A stretch of 64,000 bases of DNA from Aldrovandia affinis (GCA_029706075.1 JAINUG010000014.1:5127501-5191500), one strand, 5' to 3'; numbered from the stretch's first letter, positions 1 through 12,340 are shown. Numbers and translations: made by a program. The notes: a model not told the origin generated them from the sequence alone.

Positions 1-1208
1 TGTCTGCTCGTGTCTTTTCATAGCCATAACCACTTGTTAAATATTTCGTGAGGCGCCACTTTTGAGGTCTCGATACCGATCAACAAACTAAACAATGCAA
101 ATCGAAAGCGTGTATCATAATTGTGAGCATGGAGAGCGGTTTTCATTTCATAAAGATACTTACTTAGCTGTGCATCACAGTGGGCATCACCTTTCATAGG
201 CTCCTATGTGAAATATAGCATCTATGAGAGAAATAGTACACAGCGTTTTCAAGCAGTTAGTGCACATGACGTCAAGTGAATCTGAACTGTGAATTTCATA
301 TTTAAATGTTTGGTTTGTTGTTAACAGTAGTACAAATGGTACAAAAAAATAAAAACTCTCAAAATAATAGTCCCATATGTAGCAGTAAATAGGCCTGCTG
401 CTGCGATCTCATGTTTTGTTGTATAAATGGCACGTTATGGAAATGACATGTTATGGAGATCCAACATGAAAGCCTCACAGTGTGTTTTGGCAAAATTGTC
501 TGGTTTTTAAAACAAATCGGAAAAAAAAAAAAAGTTTAGAAGCTTGTGTGTGCTTGTCTCTCCAGGTTTCAAGGATTTTTTAAAAGACAGCTAAAAATGG
601 TGACCTGCCAAGATGGCTAAAAGGACAAAAGTGAGGGAATGAAGTGATAGGTTTGACTGTGAAAGTGAGACACTGTGAGAGCACTCCTGAGTGCAGTTCG
701 AGGAGGAGGGAGACACCACTGAGACAAGAGTGAGACCGGGCCTGAGACCTCACTCAAAAGCATCCACTTTGCTTGCATGATACAATGATGAACTGTGAAC
801 CACATCGATAATCACAAAACCATAACATTAAGTATGAACCATGATGGTAACTATGAATGATAAGGTCACGGCAAAAAAATTACACCAACTTTTTAGCCCA
901 AGTCAATAAATTAGCCCATTTTAAAGTACACTGTTCAACGTATGTTGACGATAGCTATCATCTTAAAGGCCTGGCTGCAGTGTGAGTAGCACCATCCATC
1001 TACACTTGAGCGATTGGCACACTGCTGCAGTTAGAGCGATAGCCCTCCTCATCCGTTTTGCTGCGACAGGGGCTTCAGCTCAATGAGTGATTTAGTTTCC
1101 TATGTGAGGAGGCGGTATTGACCGCTAACTCCTACTGCTACTCAAACACCGCGATTATCAATCAATCCTGATCTGTGTGTGCCTGAGGGACCAGAACGCC
1201 TGAGTGGG
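1..1208. other. intergenic, nothing recognised
   Basis: AT-rich fish-type intergenic DNA. I see no conserved exon, no transposon terminus and no RNA gene. The short open frames here are chance frames. Confidence 0.5.
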
Positions 1209-1800
1209 TGAAGGCCAGAGCACCACAAGGAAGATCCTGAATTACAAATGTTAACATCACGGTCACAACGTGATCAAATGTCAACACCATGGTCATAACA
1301 TGGTCAAATATCATTGCCATGGTCATGACATGGTCAGATTTTAACACCATGGTAAGAACATGGTCAAATATCAACACCTTGGTCAGAACATGGTCAAATA
1401 TCAGCACCACGGTAAGAACATGGTCAAATATCAATGCCATGGTCATGACATGGTCAGATTTTAACACCATGGTAAGAACATGGTGAAGGCCAGAGCACCA
1501 CAAGGAAAATACAAATGTTAACATCAACACCAACAGATTTTAACACCATGGTAAGAACATGGTCTTCAGAACATGGTCAAATATCACGGTAAGAACATGG
1601 TCAAATATCAATGCCATGGTCATGACATGGTCAGATTTTAACACCATGGTAAGAACATGGTCAAATATCAACACCTTGGTCAGAACATGGTCAAATGTTG
1701 ACACCACAGTCAAACCATGGTCAAGTGTGAACACCTTGGTCAGAACATGGACAAATATCAACATCTTGGTCAGAACATGGTGAAATATCGACTCCTCAGT
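1209..1800. repeat. 30-bp minisatellite in two blocks
   Basis: A unit of 30 bp with the core ccatggtcatgacatggtca is repeated about seven times from about 1275 to 1480 and eight or nine times from about 1535 to 1795. A motif beginning gaaggccagagcaccaca lies at the left edge (1209) and again between the blocks (1484), so the array was duplicated together with its flank. Because 30 is a multiple of three, the array gives ten-residue periodic open frames on both strands. These are not proteins. Confidence 0.9.
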
Positions 1801-2687
1801 CAGAGAATAGTCGTGTTTGATGTCAAGGCGACAAAAACAACAGAGCATTCCCTTATCTTGAACTGAGATCAACAAATCTGCCATTTTTTCTAGACTCAGT
1901 CACAATAATGCCACTCATTTGTATTTATAAGGATGTGATCTGACACAGGTATTGTAGTCCTGTTACCAAGCAACCAGCAAAAAAAAGATCTCATATCATA
2001 ACCTGGCCACAAAAGGGCACCAAGAGATTTTGGTCATGAGTACAGCCTTTTTGGGGTTAAGCACAAGAAAACACAACCTTTTAAGTTTCTTACACCAGTG
2101 AATATTTATCTCAAGCACCCTACTACAGTCCCATCCGTTGCCTCTGACTCCCTCTATCAATCACCCCCTTCTCCCCCACCACCTGTTCTCGATCACGTCA
2201 GACTCTGCCTGAGTAGGTAGGGGCGAAAAGGTTAACTACCGCTCCAACGTTGAGGGATACAGAATTACAAATGCCTGCAGCTGATTTTTATCCATTTTTG
2301 ATTTTCTGACATTTCCTCCTCTTAATATACTGGCTGCTCTAGTCATTAACCTTTAATAAGGGCTCTCAGACTAAACTAAAAAAAAAGAAACCTCCCCATT
2401 TTGACTCCAGCCATGAGTGGTGCTTTCTAGGCTGCTGGAGCCTCAGGGCTTTTCAATATGTAAATGATTGTTTAATGCTTAACCTTATGTATGAAGTTCC
2501 TATTCAGAAGGTAACAGTCACGGGACCCCTTCCCATGGCTGTCCGTAAATTCGTGCACAGAATACTTAGTGGCGGTTTTATCAGGGTTATTGTGTATAGC
2601 AATGTACCATGTACCAAATTATTTTATAATACCACTTTAGTGACTTCGTTTGTCTCTTGTAACAGGCATTTTTTTTGTCAGTGAAGT
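1801..2687. other. intergenic, nothing recognised
   Basis: No gene or repeat family is recognised. Short A-runs and T-runs occur, and a 69-codon plus-strand open frame has no recognisable similarity. Confidence 0.45.
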
Positions 2688-2892
2688 CTACACCCCCATG
2701 TGTTTGTTATATAATGATATCATATTTGGACGTTGCGCCTCAACATGCATTTCAATTTCATTGAATTTCTGGTACAGGATTTTCCATAGGACGGCGACTG
2801 TAGAGTTTGCGCCGTCTGCAGAATAGCCCGTAGATCTGTGAATGAAGGGTTTGTGCGGTGTACGGAAAATCCCGTAGTTCGGCGGATATGGG
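2688..2892 (-). other. short open frame of unknown origin
   Basis: A minus-strand frame of about 75 codons ends at 2688 and abuts the Tc1-like remnant to its right. I do not recognise the predicted product, and there is no splice or promoter context. It may be a transposon fragment or chance. It is recorded only because it is unlike the AT-rich surroundings. Confidence 0.2.
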
Positions 2893-3537
2893 TTAATAGG
2901 GCGTTGGGCCACCACGGGCCACCAGAACAGCTTCAGCGCACATAGATTCTACAAGTGGAACTTTACTGGAGGGATGCAACACCATTCTTCCAGAAGAAAT
3001 TCCGTCACTTGGTGTTTTGTTGATGGTGGTGGAAAATGCGATCTAAGGGGTTTATGCACTGTAACCTGACCAAAGTATTCCTCTCTGTGCAAGTTCTCAA
3101 CAGACTGTTCTTAATTAAACTGGCTGCTCACACCCTAGATTGATATTTGCCATCAGCTGATTCAGAGTTGCTAATCTGTTTTGCCTTGCGTCTCGAACCA
3201 ATGCACGGACATCATGGTTGAGGAGTATGCACTTTAGACCACAGTTGCCCCTTGTTGATGATGTCTTTCCCTCAGACTTCCATGCCAACATCACCTTAAT
3301 CACTGTTCCTTGCAAGCTGAGCAGTCTTCCTCACTGAAGCTCCTGCCAAACATGCCCCAACAATCACCCCTCTTTCAAAGTCACTGAGATCTCTTCTTCT
3401 AGCCATGGAAGCTAAAATAATGGGCAACTGGGCCTGCCCAGAATTTTTATACATGGCCTTAAGCATGATGGGATGTTAATTGTTTAATATCCCTCATTTA
3501 CACTCAAATGTTTCCTTTATTTTGGCAGTTAACTGTA
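2893..3537 (-). mobile_element. Tc1-like transposon remnant, copy 1
   Basis: The right end carries the terminal repeat ttttggcagttaactgta. The inside reads on the minus strand as the N-terminal DNA-binding part of a Tc1-type transposase, with the segments KVMLAWKSEGKTSS and RQNRLATLNQL (frame 3115-3315). The left end lacks the matching inverted repeat, so the copy is truncated or rearranged there. A fuller copy of the same family lies at 21302-22190. No intact transposase frame exists. Confidence 0.75.
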
Positions 3538-3984
3538 TGTTGTACTCATCCTATAATACTTATAACTTAAATATGTTCCATTTTTTCTGCTGAAATAAAT
3601 GTATGTGCATATTTAAATATTGATGGGGGGGATATCTGTTCATAACAGCATGAGTATCAAAAATAAAAAGCATGAATAAGCAAACTATTTATGCAAACAA
3701 TAAAACGCCTGAAACTGAGATTTTGAACTCAGTGGTTAGGGTGTATCTCTGACCATATATGAGGGGGAGTAATGCTATATGTCAAATCAATTTGATATAT
3801 GTTTTTGGTTGTTTGTGTTATTATTCATTCATTCATTCATTCATTAGTGTTGTGAGTTGTGAGATTGCATGACCCCTGACCTATGCTCTCTGACTTCCAA
3901 AGCAGCTCCACTGGCTCCCTGTATGCTTCCTTTGTTTACCACAGAGGCAGCAGGCAATGTTTACCATACTTTGAGAGTCAAAAG
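3538..3984. other. intergenic with short ATTC tandem repeat
   Basis: AT-rich sequence with a tetranucleotide run (attc)n near 3825-3845. There is no coding signal. Confidence 0.45.
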
Positions 3985-4222
3985 CGAAGTGTGCCAGACC
4001 GGCCCTGGTGGTGAGCCCCAATCTGGGGCAGCGTTTGGCTGTCCACTCCAGGGGTGTGGGGAAGGTGAACTGGCACGAGTTCACTGAGAAGCGCGTAAGG
4101 GTGACTCCAGAACGTGGGTGGGCAAATTCCATCTCGAAGGAGGCGGAGCGAACTTGTGTGGTGTGGGCAAATCGAAATAAATAGAGGGTATAATTGGCCA
4201 CTAAAATGGGGAAAAAAACTGA
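3985..4222 (+). mobile_element. SINE family A, 5'-truncated copy
   Basis: It matches the body and 3' end of other copies in this window (20704, 32551, 39050, 63456). Shared segments include gccagaccggccctgg near the start and aaatagagggtataattggc near the end. The tRNA-like head is missing. The long minus-strand frame across it is just the SINE read backwards. Confidence 0.75.
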
Positions 4223-5474
4223 AATAAAAATCAGTGTGAACGCACAGAAAATGATAATATAGTGCAACCAAAGGAATTTATAGAAAGGTGGGAATGAGAC
4301 AGAAATATTAAGAGAGAGAGAGCTGATTTAAATGGAGTGTATTGCCAGCATTTCTTTTGGGAAATATGACACCCTTTGGGGATTGGTCTCAAATACCTCC
4401 TGCTAAAGACCCGATGAGCCTCACTGTGATCAACTCGAGCCAAGAGTCCCATCCAATAACTTGTGAGATCAGATTCTGACCTTGCTATTAAACTCTGTAA
4501 TGCCAGTACAATATCATACGATCTGCATAGGGTGACTGGAAGCATATTTACTTATTAAAAACAAAACGTGCACAATTTATATATGACATAATCCATGTAT
4601 GCACCAATTGCTTTTAATAATGCTCCAGCAGGCGGTGAAATGAAAGTCTTGCTGACAGTATTTCCAGGGGGCTCTGTGAATCGATGTACGTGCTTCCAAG
4701 CCGCGTGCGCACAGGCCTGCTCCCGCCCGCGCCGGTAATGCCAGTCACTGGCTCAACTGTGCAGCCGCGGAGGAAAGAAATGGATCCACACCACCGTACC
4801 TGCCCGTTTTAATGAACGAAGCACACCCTTGTGTGGGGGGAAATAAATAAATAATCACCTCGCTGAAAAATGCATGAGATTTTTTTATTCATTTTTTTAT
4901 TTTAATTTAATCAATTAATATATAAATAAATAAAAACAAACAAAACAAAGTCATTTCCAGTCTGATCATGCACACGGTAAATCACAGAGCGTGCCATCAC
5001 CCCAGCACCTCGGCTGGCTGTGTCTTGGAGACGAACAGACCGATTAGGAGATGCGGGGAGGGAAGGGGTGGGGGAGGGGGCACTCTGACAGAAGTCCTGG
5101 CTTCTTGAACACTCTATTGGATTACAATACACCCCCACACACCTTCCCCCCCACCATCACCAACCCACTGACCCCCAGCACCACCACAATCAACCCCCCC
5201 CTGCCCCCTGCCACCACCCCACTAACCGCCATCACCTCCACAGCCTTGCCCCCCCCTCATGCTGGTTTTGAGTGTCCATGAAGTGCACCACGTCTCTTTC
5301 ATAATTATATTCGGACACACTGGCCACCACTTCCGCACATTCGTGGCAAAGTATCACCAGTCTTTGTTATTCATTATTAATAATTAATTCTCTTCGTTCT
5401 CCTCTTGTTTATTCATCTGTATTTTTGATGTGCCCCCCTCCTCCATCAGAACGGATTACTTCGTAATCTTCCTA
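4223..5474. other. intergenic, simple-sequence patches
   Basis: No gene is seen. A pyrimidine- and C-rich stretch with many CCACC motifs runs from about 5130 to 5260 and produces a spurious proline- and threonine-rich frame. Confidence 0.45.
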
Positions 5475-5990
5475 CTCACTGTGTGACCTCAAAGGGTCCT
5501 TGCTACTTTGCAAGAAATTTAGATGCAGATGTACGGAGCAATACAAGGACTTCATCTCCCGGTTGAAATATTTGCAATTGTGCCACTCTGTCATATTGCC
5601 ATCTCTGTCGTTCCTGGGCCTGGAGCAAATGTTCTTCTGCAATTTGACCATGTGAGTGCAGCTTTGCTTGCAGGTCCACAACGTTCTGTACTTAGTTTTC
5701 ATTGGGGCTAGGAGTTTCCCTTGACAAGTCCTAAATGCCCCTGGGTCGGTGCCCATACAATAATTTAAAAGGGGAAAACCCTCTGGAGGGCAAAGAACAG
5801 CGGCTCAATTAATTTATCCCAATTTTTCAAATCTGTGTAAATGAACTTACAAATCATGGACTTCAACGTCTTACTGAAGCGCTCTACCAGCCCGTGGGTT
5901 TGTTGGTGGCAGATGCTGGTTTGAATAAAGCTGATGTCCAATAATTTGTACAGTTCCATCCAGGTCACGTCTCTGAGAGCGTGCTGTTGC
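5475..5990 (-). mobile_element. Ty3/gypsy retrotransposon pol fragment (integrase C-terminal part)
   Basis: Read on the minus strand, the right part (frame 5765-5968) resembles the integrase core end of a Ty3/gypsy LTR retrotransposon: SICHQQTHGLVERF followed by NWDKLIEPLFFA. The left part, after frame shifts, resembles the integrase C-terminal domain, with an FQPGDEVLVLL-like segment. Frameshifts and stops show it is dead. No LTR, gag or reverse transcriptase portion is visible nearby, so only an internal scrap remains. Confidence 0.75.
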
Positions 5991-6315
5991 CAAAATATTA
6001 TGGAATGCAGATAGATTTTTTTGTTTCTTTGTTTGTTGCGTATTAACCTCCTGAAAATGTGTCAGAGAGGAAGTCCCTTCTGGTTTCTCGAAATACTCGT
6101 CTTTTCCAACAAACTTAAAATGCCATTCTTCCGCAGAACCGCGCCAGTATGTCTAACCCAACACTGTGGCTTCACTTTCAAAACCCCTTGCTGACCTCTT
6201 CCAGAAAACATGAAATAAATGTCATGCTCCCTTTAGACACAGGACATGTGGATAATGATAACAGAAAGGCTAATGATCTGAGAGCACAGCTGTGCTGCAA
6301 TGCTGGAGCAACAGA

Positions 6316-6790
6316 ATGGAATGCAGAGGTGCTGAGTGGAATGCAGAGGCTCTAATTAGAATGCAGAGGTGCTGAGCGGAATGCAGAGGTGCTGAGTGGA
6401 ATGCAGAGGCTCTAATTAGAATGCAGAGGTGCTGAGTGGAATGCAGAGGTGCTGAGTGGAATGCAGAGGTGCTGAGTGGAATGCAGAGGCTCTAATTAGA
6501 ATGCAGAGGTGCTGAGTGGAATGCAGAGGTGCTGAGTGGAATGCAGAGGTGCTGAGTGGAATGCAGAGGGGCTGAGTAGAATGCAGAGGTGCTGAGTAGA
6601 ATGGAGAGGGGCTGGGTTGAATGTAGAGGCTCTGAGTAGAATGGAGAGGGGCTGGGTTGAATGCAGAGGCTCTAATTAGAATGCAGAGGTGCTTAGAGGA
6701 ATGCAGAGGTGCTGAGTAGAATGCAGAGGTGCTGAGTAGAATGCAGAGGTGCTGAGTAGAATGGAGAGGGGCTGGGTTGAATGCAAAGCT
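6316..6790. repeat. 20-bp minisatellite
   Basis: About 24 tandem copies of a 20-bp unit, consensus gaatgcagaggtgctgagtg. A second unit type, gaatgcagaggctctaatta, alternates at intervals and suggests higher-order expansion. The 160-codon minus-strand frame crossing it is an artefact of the repeat. Confidence 0.95.
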
Positions 6791-7639
6791 CAGCAGGAGC
6801 AAAGAGGCACTTACACTTTTCCGCCTCTTCTCTGCCAAGCGGCCATTCTTCTTCATCACGAGGACTGTGACTGTGGATCGGGGAGGAGAGCCACACACGG
6901 TGACCGAAAAACAATCGTCCCTCAGAGCCTGGCAGGGATCAGAGAGGGGAACAAATCGTCAAGTTGCATTCCGGGCGAATGCTTTGACCATTACGCCACC
7001 CGAGGCCCTGTAACAACACAGCATTTTAATCTTTGGTGGCTGTCAAGCACACAGACCAGGAGTACCATTTCACGTGTCACATTTCAAGCTAACCATATTT
7101 GGGGTTATTTTACCAGCATCACTGTAACAGTATGAGACCTATCTGTGAGCTCATGGGGTGGGAGTTAAAAAGTTGGATCAACAGATGGCCCCCCACAGTG
7201 CTGGTCCATCTCAGGCCTGGCTGTAGTGACTAATTCAGTCAGCCATGTGAACTCAGGCCTCACCTTCACGCCAGGCAACCGTAAGTCACTGAACCCATTG
7301 TGGTGGTCGTCGTGGCTACAGCGCAATGAGAGATTGAGGTCACAGTGTTTTATGGTGTTTAAAACAACTGCCCCCCCCCCGCAGCACAAACAGAGTGAGA
7401 TGGCCTGGGGGAGGGGGTTCTAGGGTGAGGGCACATCTGTGTCCATGGAAACCCCCAGGGTATGGCTCACAAGAGATAGAGAGAGAGTTAGAGAGAGAGA
7501 TGGGGGGGGAGGGCAGAAGGTACGAGGAAGAGAGTGTGTAAAGCATAGAAAGAGGGAGATAAAAACTTGTGAGAGATGGAAAGAGCGTGAGAGGGCTCAG
7601 TGGCACAATACAGTACTGTGCATACGCATGCTGGTTAGT
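6791..7639. other. intergenic, purine-rich patch
   Basis: No exon is recognised. A GA-rich tract runs from about 7475 to 7590. A short tRNA-like SINE scrap may lie near 6970-7005 (gcgaatgctttgaccattac), too small to assign. Confidence 0.4.
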
Positions 7640-8283
7640 GACAAATGCTCTACTAGAGACCATTATAAAAGTGCTAACGCTATAGCAACATTTGAGAGCA
7701 CTTAGGAACCGTTGTAAAAACGCCAACGCTATAGCAACACTGGACAGTGTTTAGGGACCGTTGCAAAGTGCTAACACTACAGCAACATTGGACAGGCTAA
7801 GGGACTATTGTAAAAGTGCTAACGTTATAGGAACATTGGACAGGCTTAGGGACTGTTGTAAAAGTGCTAACGTTATAGGAACATTGGACAGGCTTAGGGA
7901 CTGTTGTAAAAGTGCTAACGTTATAGGAACATTGGACAGGCTTAGGGACTGTTGTAAAAGTGCTAACGTTATAGGAACATTGGACAGGCTTAGGGACTGT
8001 TGTAAAAGTGCTAATGTTATAGGAACACTGGACAGGCTTAGGGACTGTTGTATAAGTACTAATGTTATAACAACATTTGACATCACTTAGGGACCATTGT
8101 AAAAATGCCAATGCTATAGCAACACTGGACAGTATTTCGGGACCATTGCAAAGTGCTAACACTACAGCAACATTTGACAGGCTAAGGGGCTGTTGTAAAA
8201 GTGCTAATGTTATAGCAACATTTAACAGGCTAAGGCACTGTTGTAAAAGAGCTAACGCTACAGCAACATTGGGCAGTATTTTC
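7640..8283. repeat. 48-bp minisatellite
   Basis: About 13 tandem units of 48 bp with the core gtgctaacgttataggaaca. The central five units (about 7800-8040) are nearly identical and the outer ones more divergent, as expected for an array still homogenising at its centre. Since 48 is divisible by three, 16-residue periodic frames stay open on both strands. They have no start context or family match, so I treat them as non-coding. Confidence 0.93.
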
Positions 8284-8795
8284 TCCCCTCAGTCACGCAG
8301 TCTGTATGCTCAAAAGGTCAGGCTGTCATGTTTTGCAGACACAGGTGGGGGGGGTGTAATCTGAATACTGCATACTGCAGTTTGGATCCTTGGGGGGGGT
8401 GAGCGGGGGTTTCTGGCTCTGATCTTGGCACGCAGCCTGAATCACCTCGGTAAACACACGGCTGCGATGTGCAATATGAGGTGTGAAATTTCGGCCAAGA
8501 TAAGGGAACCTGCAAAACTAATAATGATACATGCAGTTAGCTTAATTATTCTTTCCCTCTTCACCTCAGCTGATGTGTGGTGAGCGTGCTGGCACAAAAT
8601 GGCTGCTGCCCGTCACTCAGGTGGGTGCTACACAGTGGTGGTATTGTTTGACAGTGAATCCCCCCTGTTGAGATTGTGAAAGGTGCTATATATACATATT
8701 ATTATTATTAATATTATTATCTCAATTGCATTAAATCCATATTAAAGTGCAAGGCTGTCCCTTTAAAAATGATTTTTTAAACTGTGTCCCACATA
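8284..8795. other. intergenic, nothing recognised
   Basis: Contains G-runs near 8345 and 8392 and a short (att)n patch near 8700. No gene signal. Confidence 0.4.
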
Positions 8796-9704
8796 TACAC
8801 TACCGGTCAAAGGTTTTAGAACACCCCCATTTTCCAGTTTTTACTGAAGTTTAAGCAGTTCAAGTCCAGTGAATAACCTGAAATTGTACAAAGGTAAGCG
8901 GTAAACTGCCAGAGGTTAAAAAAAAGTTTAGGTTACCAAAAACTGAAAAAGAATGTAAATTTATTAAAAAAGGGCCTTTTCAGGGAACAAGTAATGGGTT
9001 AACGTGGGTTAACAGTCACACATTGCTGACTCTGGATCCAGCAAAAGAGCCCCAGACCATCACGCTTCCTCCTCCATGTTTGACAGGTGGTGTCACACAC
9101 TGAGGAACCATCCTTTCGCCTACTCGACGGCCAACAAAAACCTTTCAAAATTTCAAGATTTCAAATTTTGATTAATTGGTCCATAAGACCTTCTTCCAGT
9201 CTTCAGTAGTCCACTGACAGTGCTTCATGGCCTAGGCAAGCCTCTTTTTCTTATTTTGCCATCTTAGCAATGGCTTTCTTACTGCCACTCAACCTATCAA
9301 ACCTGCAGCTCAAAGTCTTCTCTTCACAGGTGAAACTGAGACTTCCTTACTTCGACCAGTGTTAAGCTGTGCTTGAAGCTGTTGTCCTGTGAGCCGCCTA
9401 TCACGCAAGCTGTTGACTCTCAGAAACTTGTCTTCTGATTTTGTTGTGGCTCTGGATCTGCCAGACCTCTTCCTGTCAGAGTTTCCTCCAGTTTCCAAGT
9501 GCCTTTTGATGGTGTAGGAAACTACTCACTGCCAAAAAATGTACATTATTTTTCTGTTTTTGGTAACCTAAACTTTTTTTTTAACCTCTGGCAGTTTACC
9601 GCTTACCTTTGTACCATTTCAGGTTATTCACTGGACATGAACTGTTTAAATTTCAGTAAAAACTGTAAAATGGGGGTGTTCTAAAACTTTTGACTGGTAG
9701 TGTA
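8796..9704 (-). mobile_element. Tc1-like transposon with long inverted repeats, copy 1
   Basis: The termini are inverted: the left reads tacactaccggtcaaaggtt and the right ends acttttgactggtagtgta, with TA at both edges. Inverted-repeat similarity extends roughly 170 bp inward. The interior carries the N-terminal helix-turn-helix region of a Tc1 transposase on the minus strand (9310-9498, including RSGRSRATTKSEDKFL). At about 0.9 kb it is shorter than a full Tc1 element (1.3-1.6 kb) and lacks the DDE domain, so it is non-autonomous. A sister copy is at 49951-50836. Confidence 0.9.
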
Positions 9705-10274
9705 CCCCTTACCTTTTGACGGTAAAAATATAATAAGAAAGAGTTTAGCTCTGGTAACAGCTCAAATTTAGTGAGGGGCTACTCTGCAGCGGTACTCTGA
9801 GGAACCCTGGCCCATTTAAACCCACCTGGGTCCTGGAGGGACACTGCCAACTGTGTCTCACCACTGCCTAGTCATAGTTTTTTTATGACTGGACTTCCCC
9901 TTTAAGAATCTCAGGTCAAGCGCCCTGACAACAACAACAACAACAACACAAATAGGGCTCACAATTATCTGCTTTTTCGCCAACCTCTCCAAATTGACTG
10001 AGTATGAGAAAGTGATGAAGGCATGCCTGGAGAGTGCAGACAGACCATTAGCATGAGGGGAGAGAGGTTTCATTTGAAGCTGTTTGATCAAGAGATTAAC
10101 AGGGAGGAACACCTGACAAAACGTTTATTTTTCAAACCCAATGATACTCCCCCTCTTGTTTACTGCAGGAAAGAACTCTGGAGGTTCACAGCTAAAACAC
10201 GCTCTTAATTGCGTAACACGTTGTCCCTGACCTTTCCTGCAATGCTCAGTGGGGCGGGGGTACACTCCCAATAC
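9705..10274. other. intergenic, nothing recognised
   Basis: A short (aac)n run lies near 9930. No exon or transposon end is recognised. Confidence 0.4.
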
Positions 10275-10545
10275 CTCCCCACAAAAACACAAAAACACAA
10301 ACGCACACAAACACACGCACACACACACACAGATACGCACAACCGCATGTACGCAAACATACTCACACATACAGTACATGCACACACAGCCACACACATG
10401 CACACACACAACACACGCACACACACACACACACATGCACACACACATATACATGCACACATAGGTACACACTCATGCACAAACACACATAGGCACATGC
10501 ACACACACACACACACATACACAAACATACACATACGCACACTCA
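10275..10545. repeat. imperfect CA-rich microsatellite
   Basis: About 270 bp of interrupted CA, CGCA and CATA repeats. Long threonine/histidine and valine/cysteine frames on the two strands are artefacts of the repeat. Confidence 0.93.
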
Positions 10546-10696
10546 CACGCCAAGTGACAGATGATGAAAATATTTGATTTATAAGCCTTTCTGAGTCATG
10601 CAACACTCATAAGTTTAAAATCAAGTAGCACTTACACACAGCATTCATCGCCCCTCCAACCCCCCATAATCCACATTCTGAAATTAGTGTTTATAT

Positions 10697-11030
10697 ATTG
10701 TGACACTGAGAGAGGTGGAGGGAGGAGTGGAGAGGGCTGCGCCTCCTTTTGGCTGCTGTCAGGTGTTCCTGTTCCGTCCCACAGCCTACAGAGTACTACA
10801 GGACCTTGAACAGCAGCAGCCTCACTTACAGGCAGGCTCATCTGAGGCTAATGAGCAATCAACTCAGGTGATAGCCACTGCCTTCGTTTGGCCGTTATAA
10901 AAGCACAGCCTGCTGTCCAAGGTCCTGTAGTACTCTCCACGCTGTGGGAGGGAACAGGAACACCTGACAGCAGCCAAAAGGGAGGCGCAGCCCTCTCTAC
11001 TCCTCCCTCCACCTCTCTCAGTGTCACAAT
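10697..11030. repeat. 334-bp foldback element (long inverted repeat)
   Basis: The left arm (10697 to about 10817) and right arm (about 10909 to 11030) are reverse complements at roughly 95% identity by eye over about 118 bp, joined by a spacer of about 90 bp. The arms begin attgtgacactgagagaggt and end with its complement. Both flanks are TATA-rich, which hides any target duplication. It could be a MITE or foldback transposon and would transcribe as a long hairpin. Confidence 0.88.
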
Positions 11031-11065
11031 GTATATATACCTCTATATACACACACACACACACA

Positions 11066-11110
11066 TAGGTAACTGCCAAAATAAAGGCAATACTTGAGTA
11101 AATGTGATGT
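11066..11110. mobile_element. solo terminal repeat of the Tc1-like family at 21302
   Basis: The segment ggtaactgccaaaataaagg matches the left terminus of the element at 21302-22190. Only the end is present. Confidence 0.55.
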
Positions 11111-12150
11111 GTCATATGAGGTATGGGGGCTACCCATGTATTTTTAAAACAATAAAAAACAATAATGAATCATTTTTAAATACATGTTTTTTACAGCTAA
11201 AAATAAGTGGGTAATAACATGGCAAAAACATGGCAACAAATAGTAATTACCAAGATAATTTATTTGTTATTACTATGTTATGTGAACTGTAGTTGCTTTG
11301 TAATTACTTCAAATAACCATCTCATTATCCCATTTTTTTGCCATATAAATAATGTAATCTCCTGTCAAACTCTTTCCTCTCCTGCCTGCGGTTTTTGAGT
11401 TGCCCTCTGGGGCGGCTGAGTGAGACTGCAGGAGGGCGTGTCACATTCAGTCACATTTCCTGTCCAGCAGGTAAATCACCGGACAGCTGTTCAGCCTCAC
11501 TGGGCTTCAGCAGTGCTACGACAGGTGTCACCCACAGCCTTCCCAGAATGCTCTGCCATAGGCCGGCTTCATTGTGGCTACCTCCCATCTCCCATCTAGA
11601 TAATGATTAATCAGTTACAATATAGATTAGTGGATTTATTCATAATTAATCCAGTGGTCTATGTTATGGGCTTTGGGGGTGGAGCACAAGCCAGAAACAT
11701 CTCTGGCACTCCAGGACCAGGGTTGCCCACCCCTGCTGTTGTATCTAGAATGGGCACACTGCCTGTCATTCTGCGGTGGAGACGCCTTCGGCTTGCTCCA
11801 GACACAGCTGACCTGCAGCTAAAGTGGGCCAGTGAAAACACAGATGCTGTTGCTGCAAACAAAAAGAAAGAGAGAGAGCTGTCACTGTCACCTCACGCTC
11901 CCTTAGGTGTGCAGTCAGTGAAGCAGCAGAAAAAGGCTTGTAGGAACTGCCAGTCACAGGATGTAAATTAGAGGAAAGAGGAGGAACTGCCAGTCACAGG
12001 ATGTGAATTAGCAGCTCTAAGGGTAGGAGGCAACAAATGGAGACAGACATACTTCAATGAGCCATTTTTTTTATTGTAAGCTGTGCTGAGTGGCACTGTT
12101 CTTTGAGAGATAGACAACATGGACAGGGCTAAATGCCCGGAGTTGAGAGG
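11111..12150. other. intergenic; small tandem duplication and hAT-like scrap
   Basis: About 40 bp beginning aggaactgccagtcacagga is tandemly duplicated near 11942-12010. A segment near 11705-11740 resembles a hAT terminal region. No host gene is seen. Confidence 0.4.
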
Positions 12151-12340
12151 TACAGGTAACTACCAAAAAAAAGGCAACACTTAAATAAACGAGGGATCCT
12201 TTAAAAGGGTGTACTACAGCAAGTGTCCATTGAGGGGTGCCAGGTAGGTACAGCTAGGTAGGGCCAGCCCCTGGGTCTCTCCTAGCCTGGGAAAGGGCCA
12301 TTTGAGTGCCCCCCCTCCCATCTTGGCAGTTACTTGTAGA
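12151..12340. mobile_element. Tc1-like MITE
   Basis: The left end is acaggtaactaccaaaaaaa and the right end tcttggcagttacttgta, inverted copies of the terminus used by the elements at 2893 and 21302. The interior of about 150 bp has no transposase, so this is a deletion derivative. Confidence 0.65.

Noticed and set aside
6416-6898. 160-codon minus-strand frame
   Set aside because: It reads through the 20-bp minisatellite and has no start context or domain.
7640-8283. Regular repeats that might suggest a CRISPR array
   Set aside because: Units are contiguous with no unique spacers, no cas genes are present, and the DNA is vertebrate.
11603-11971. 122-codon plus-strand frame
   Set aside because: It overlaps a hAT-like scrap and has no domain or splice context.
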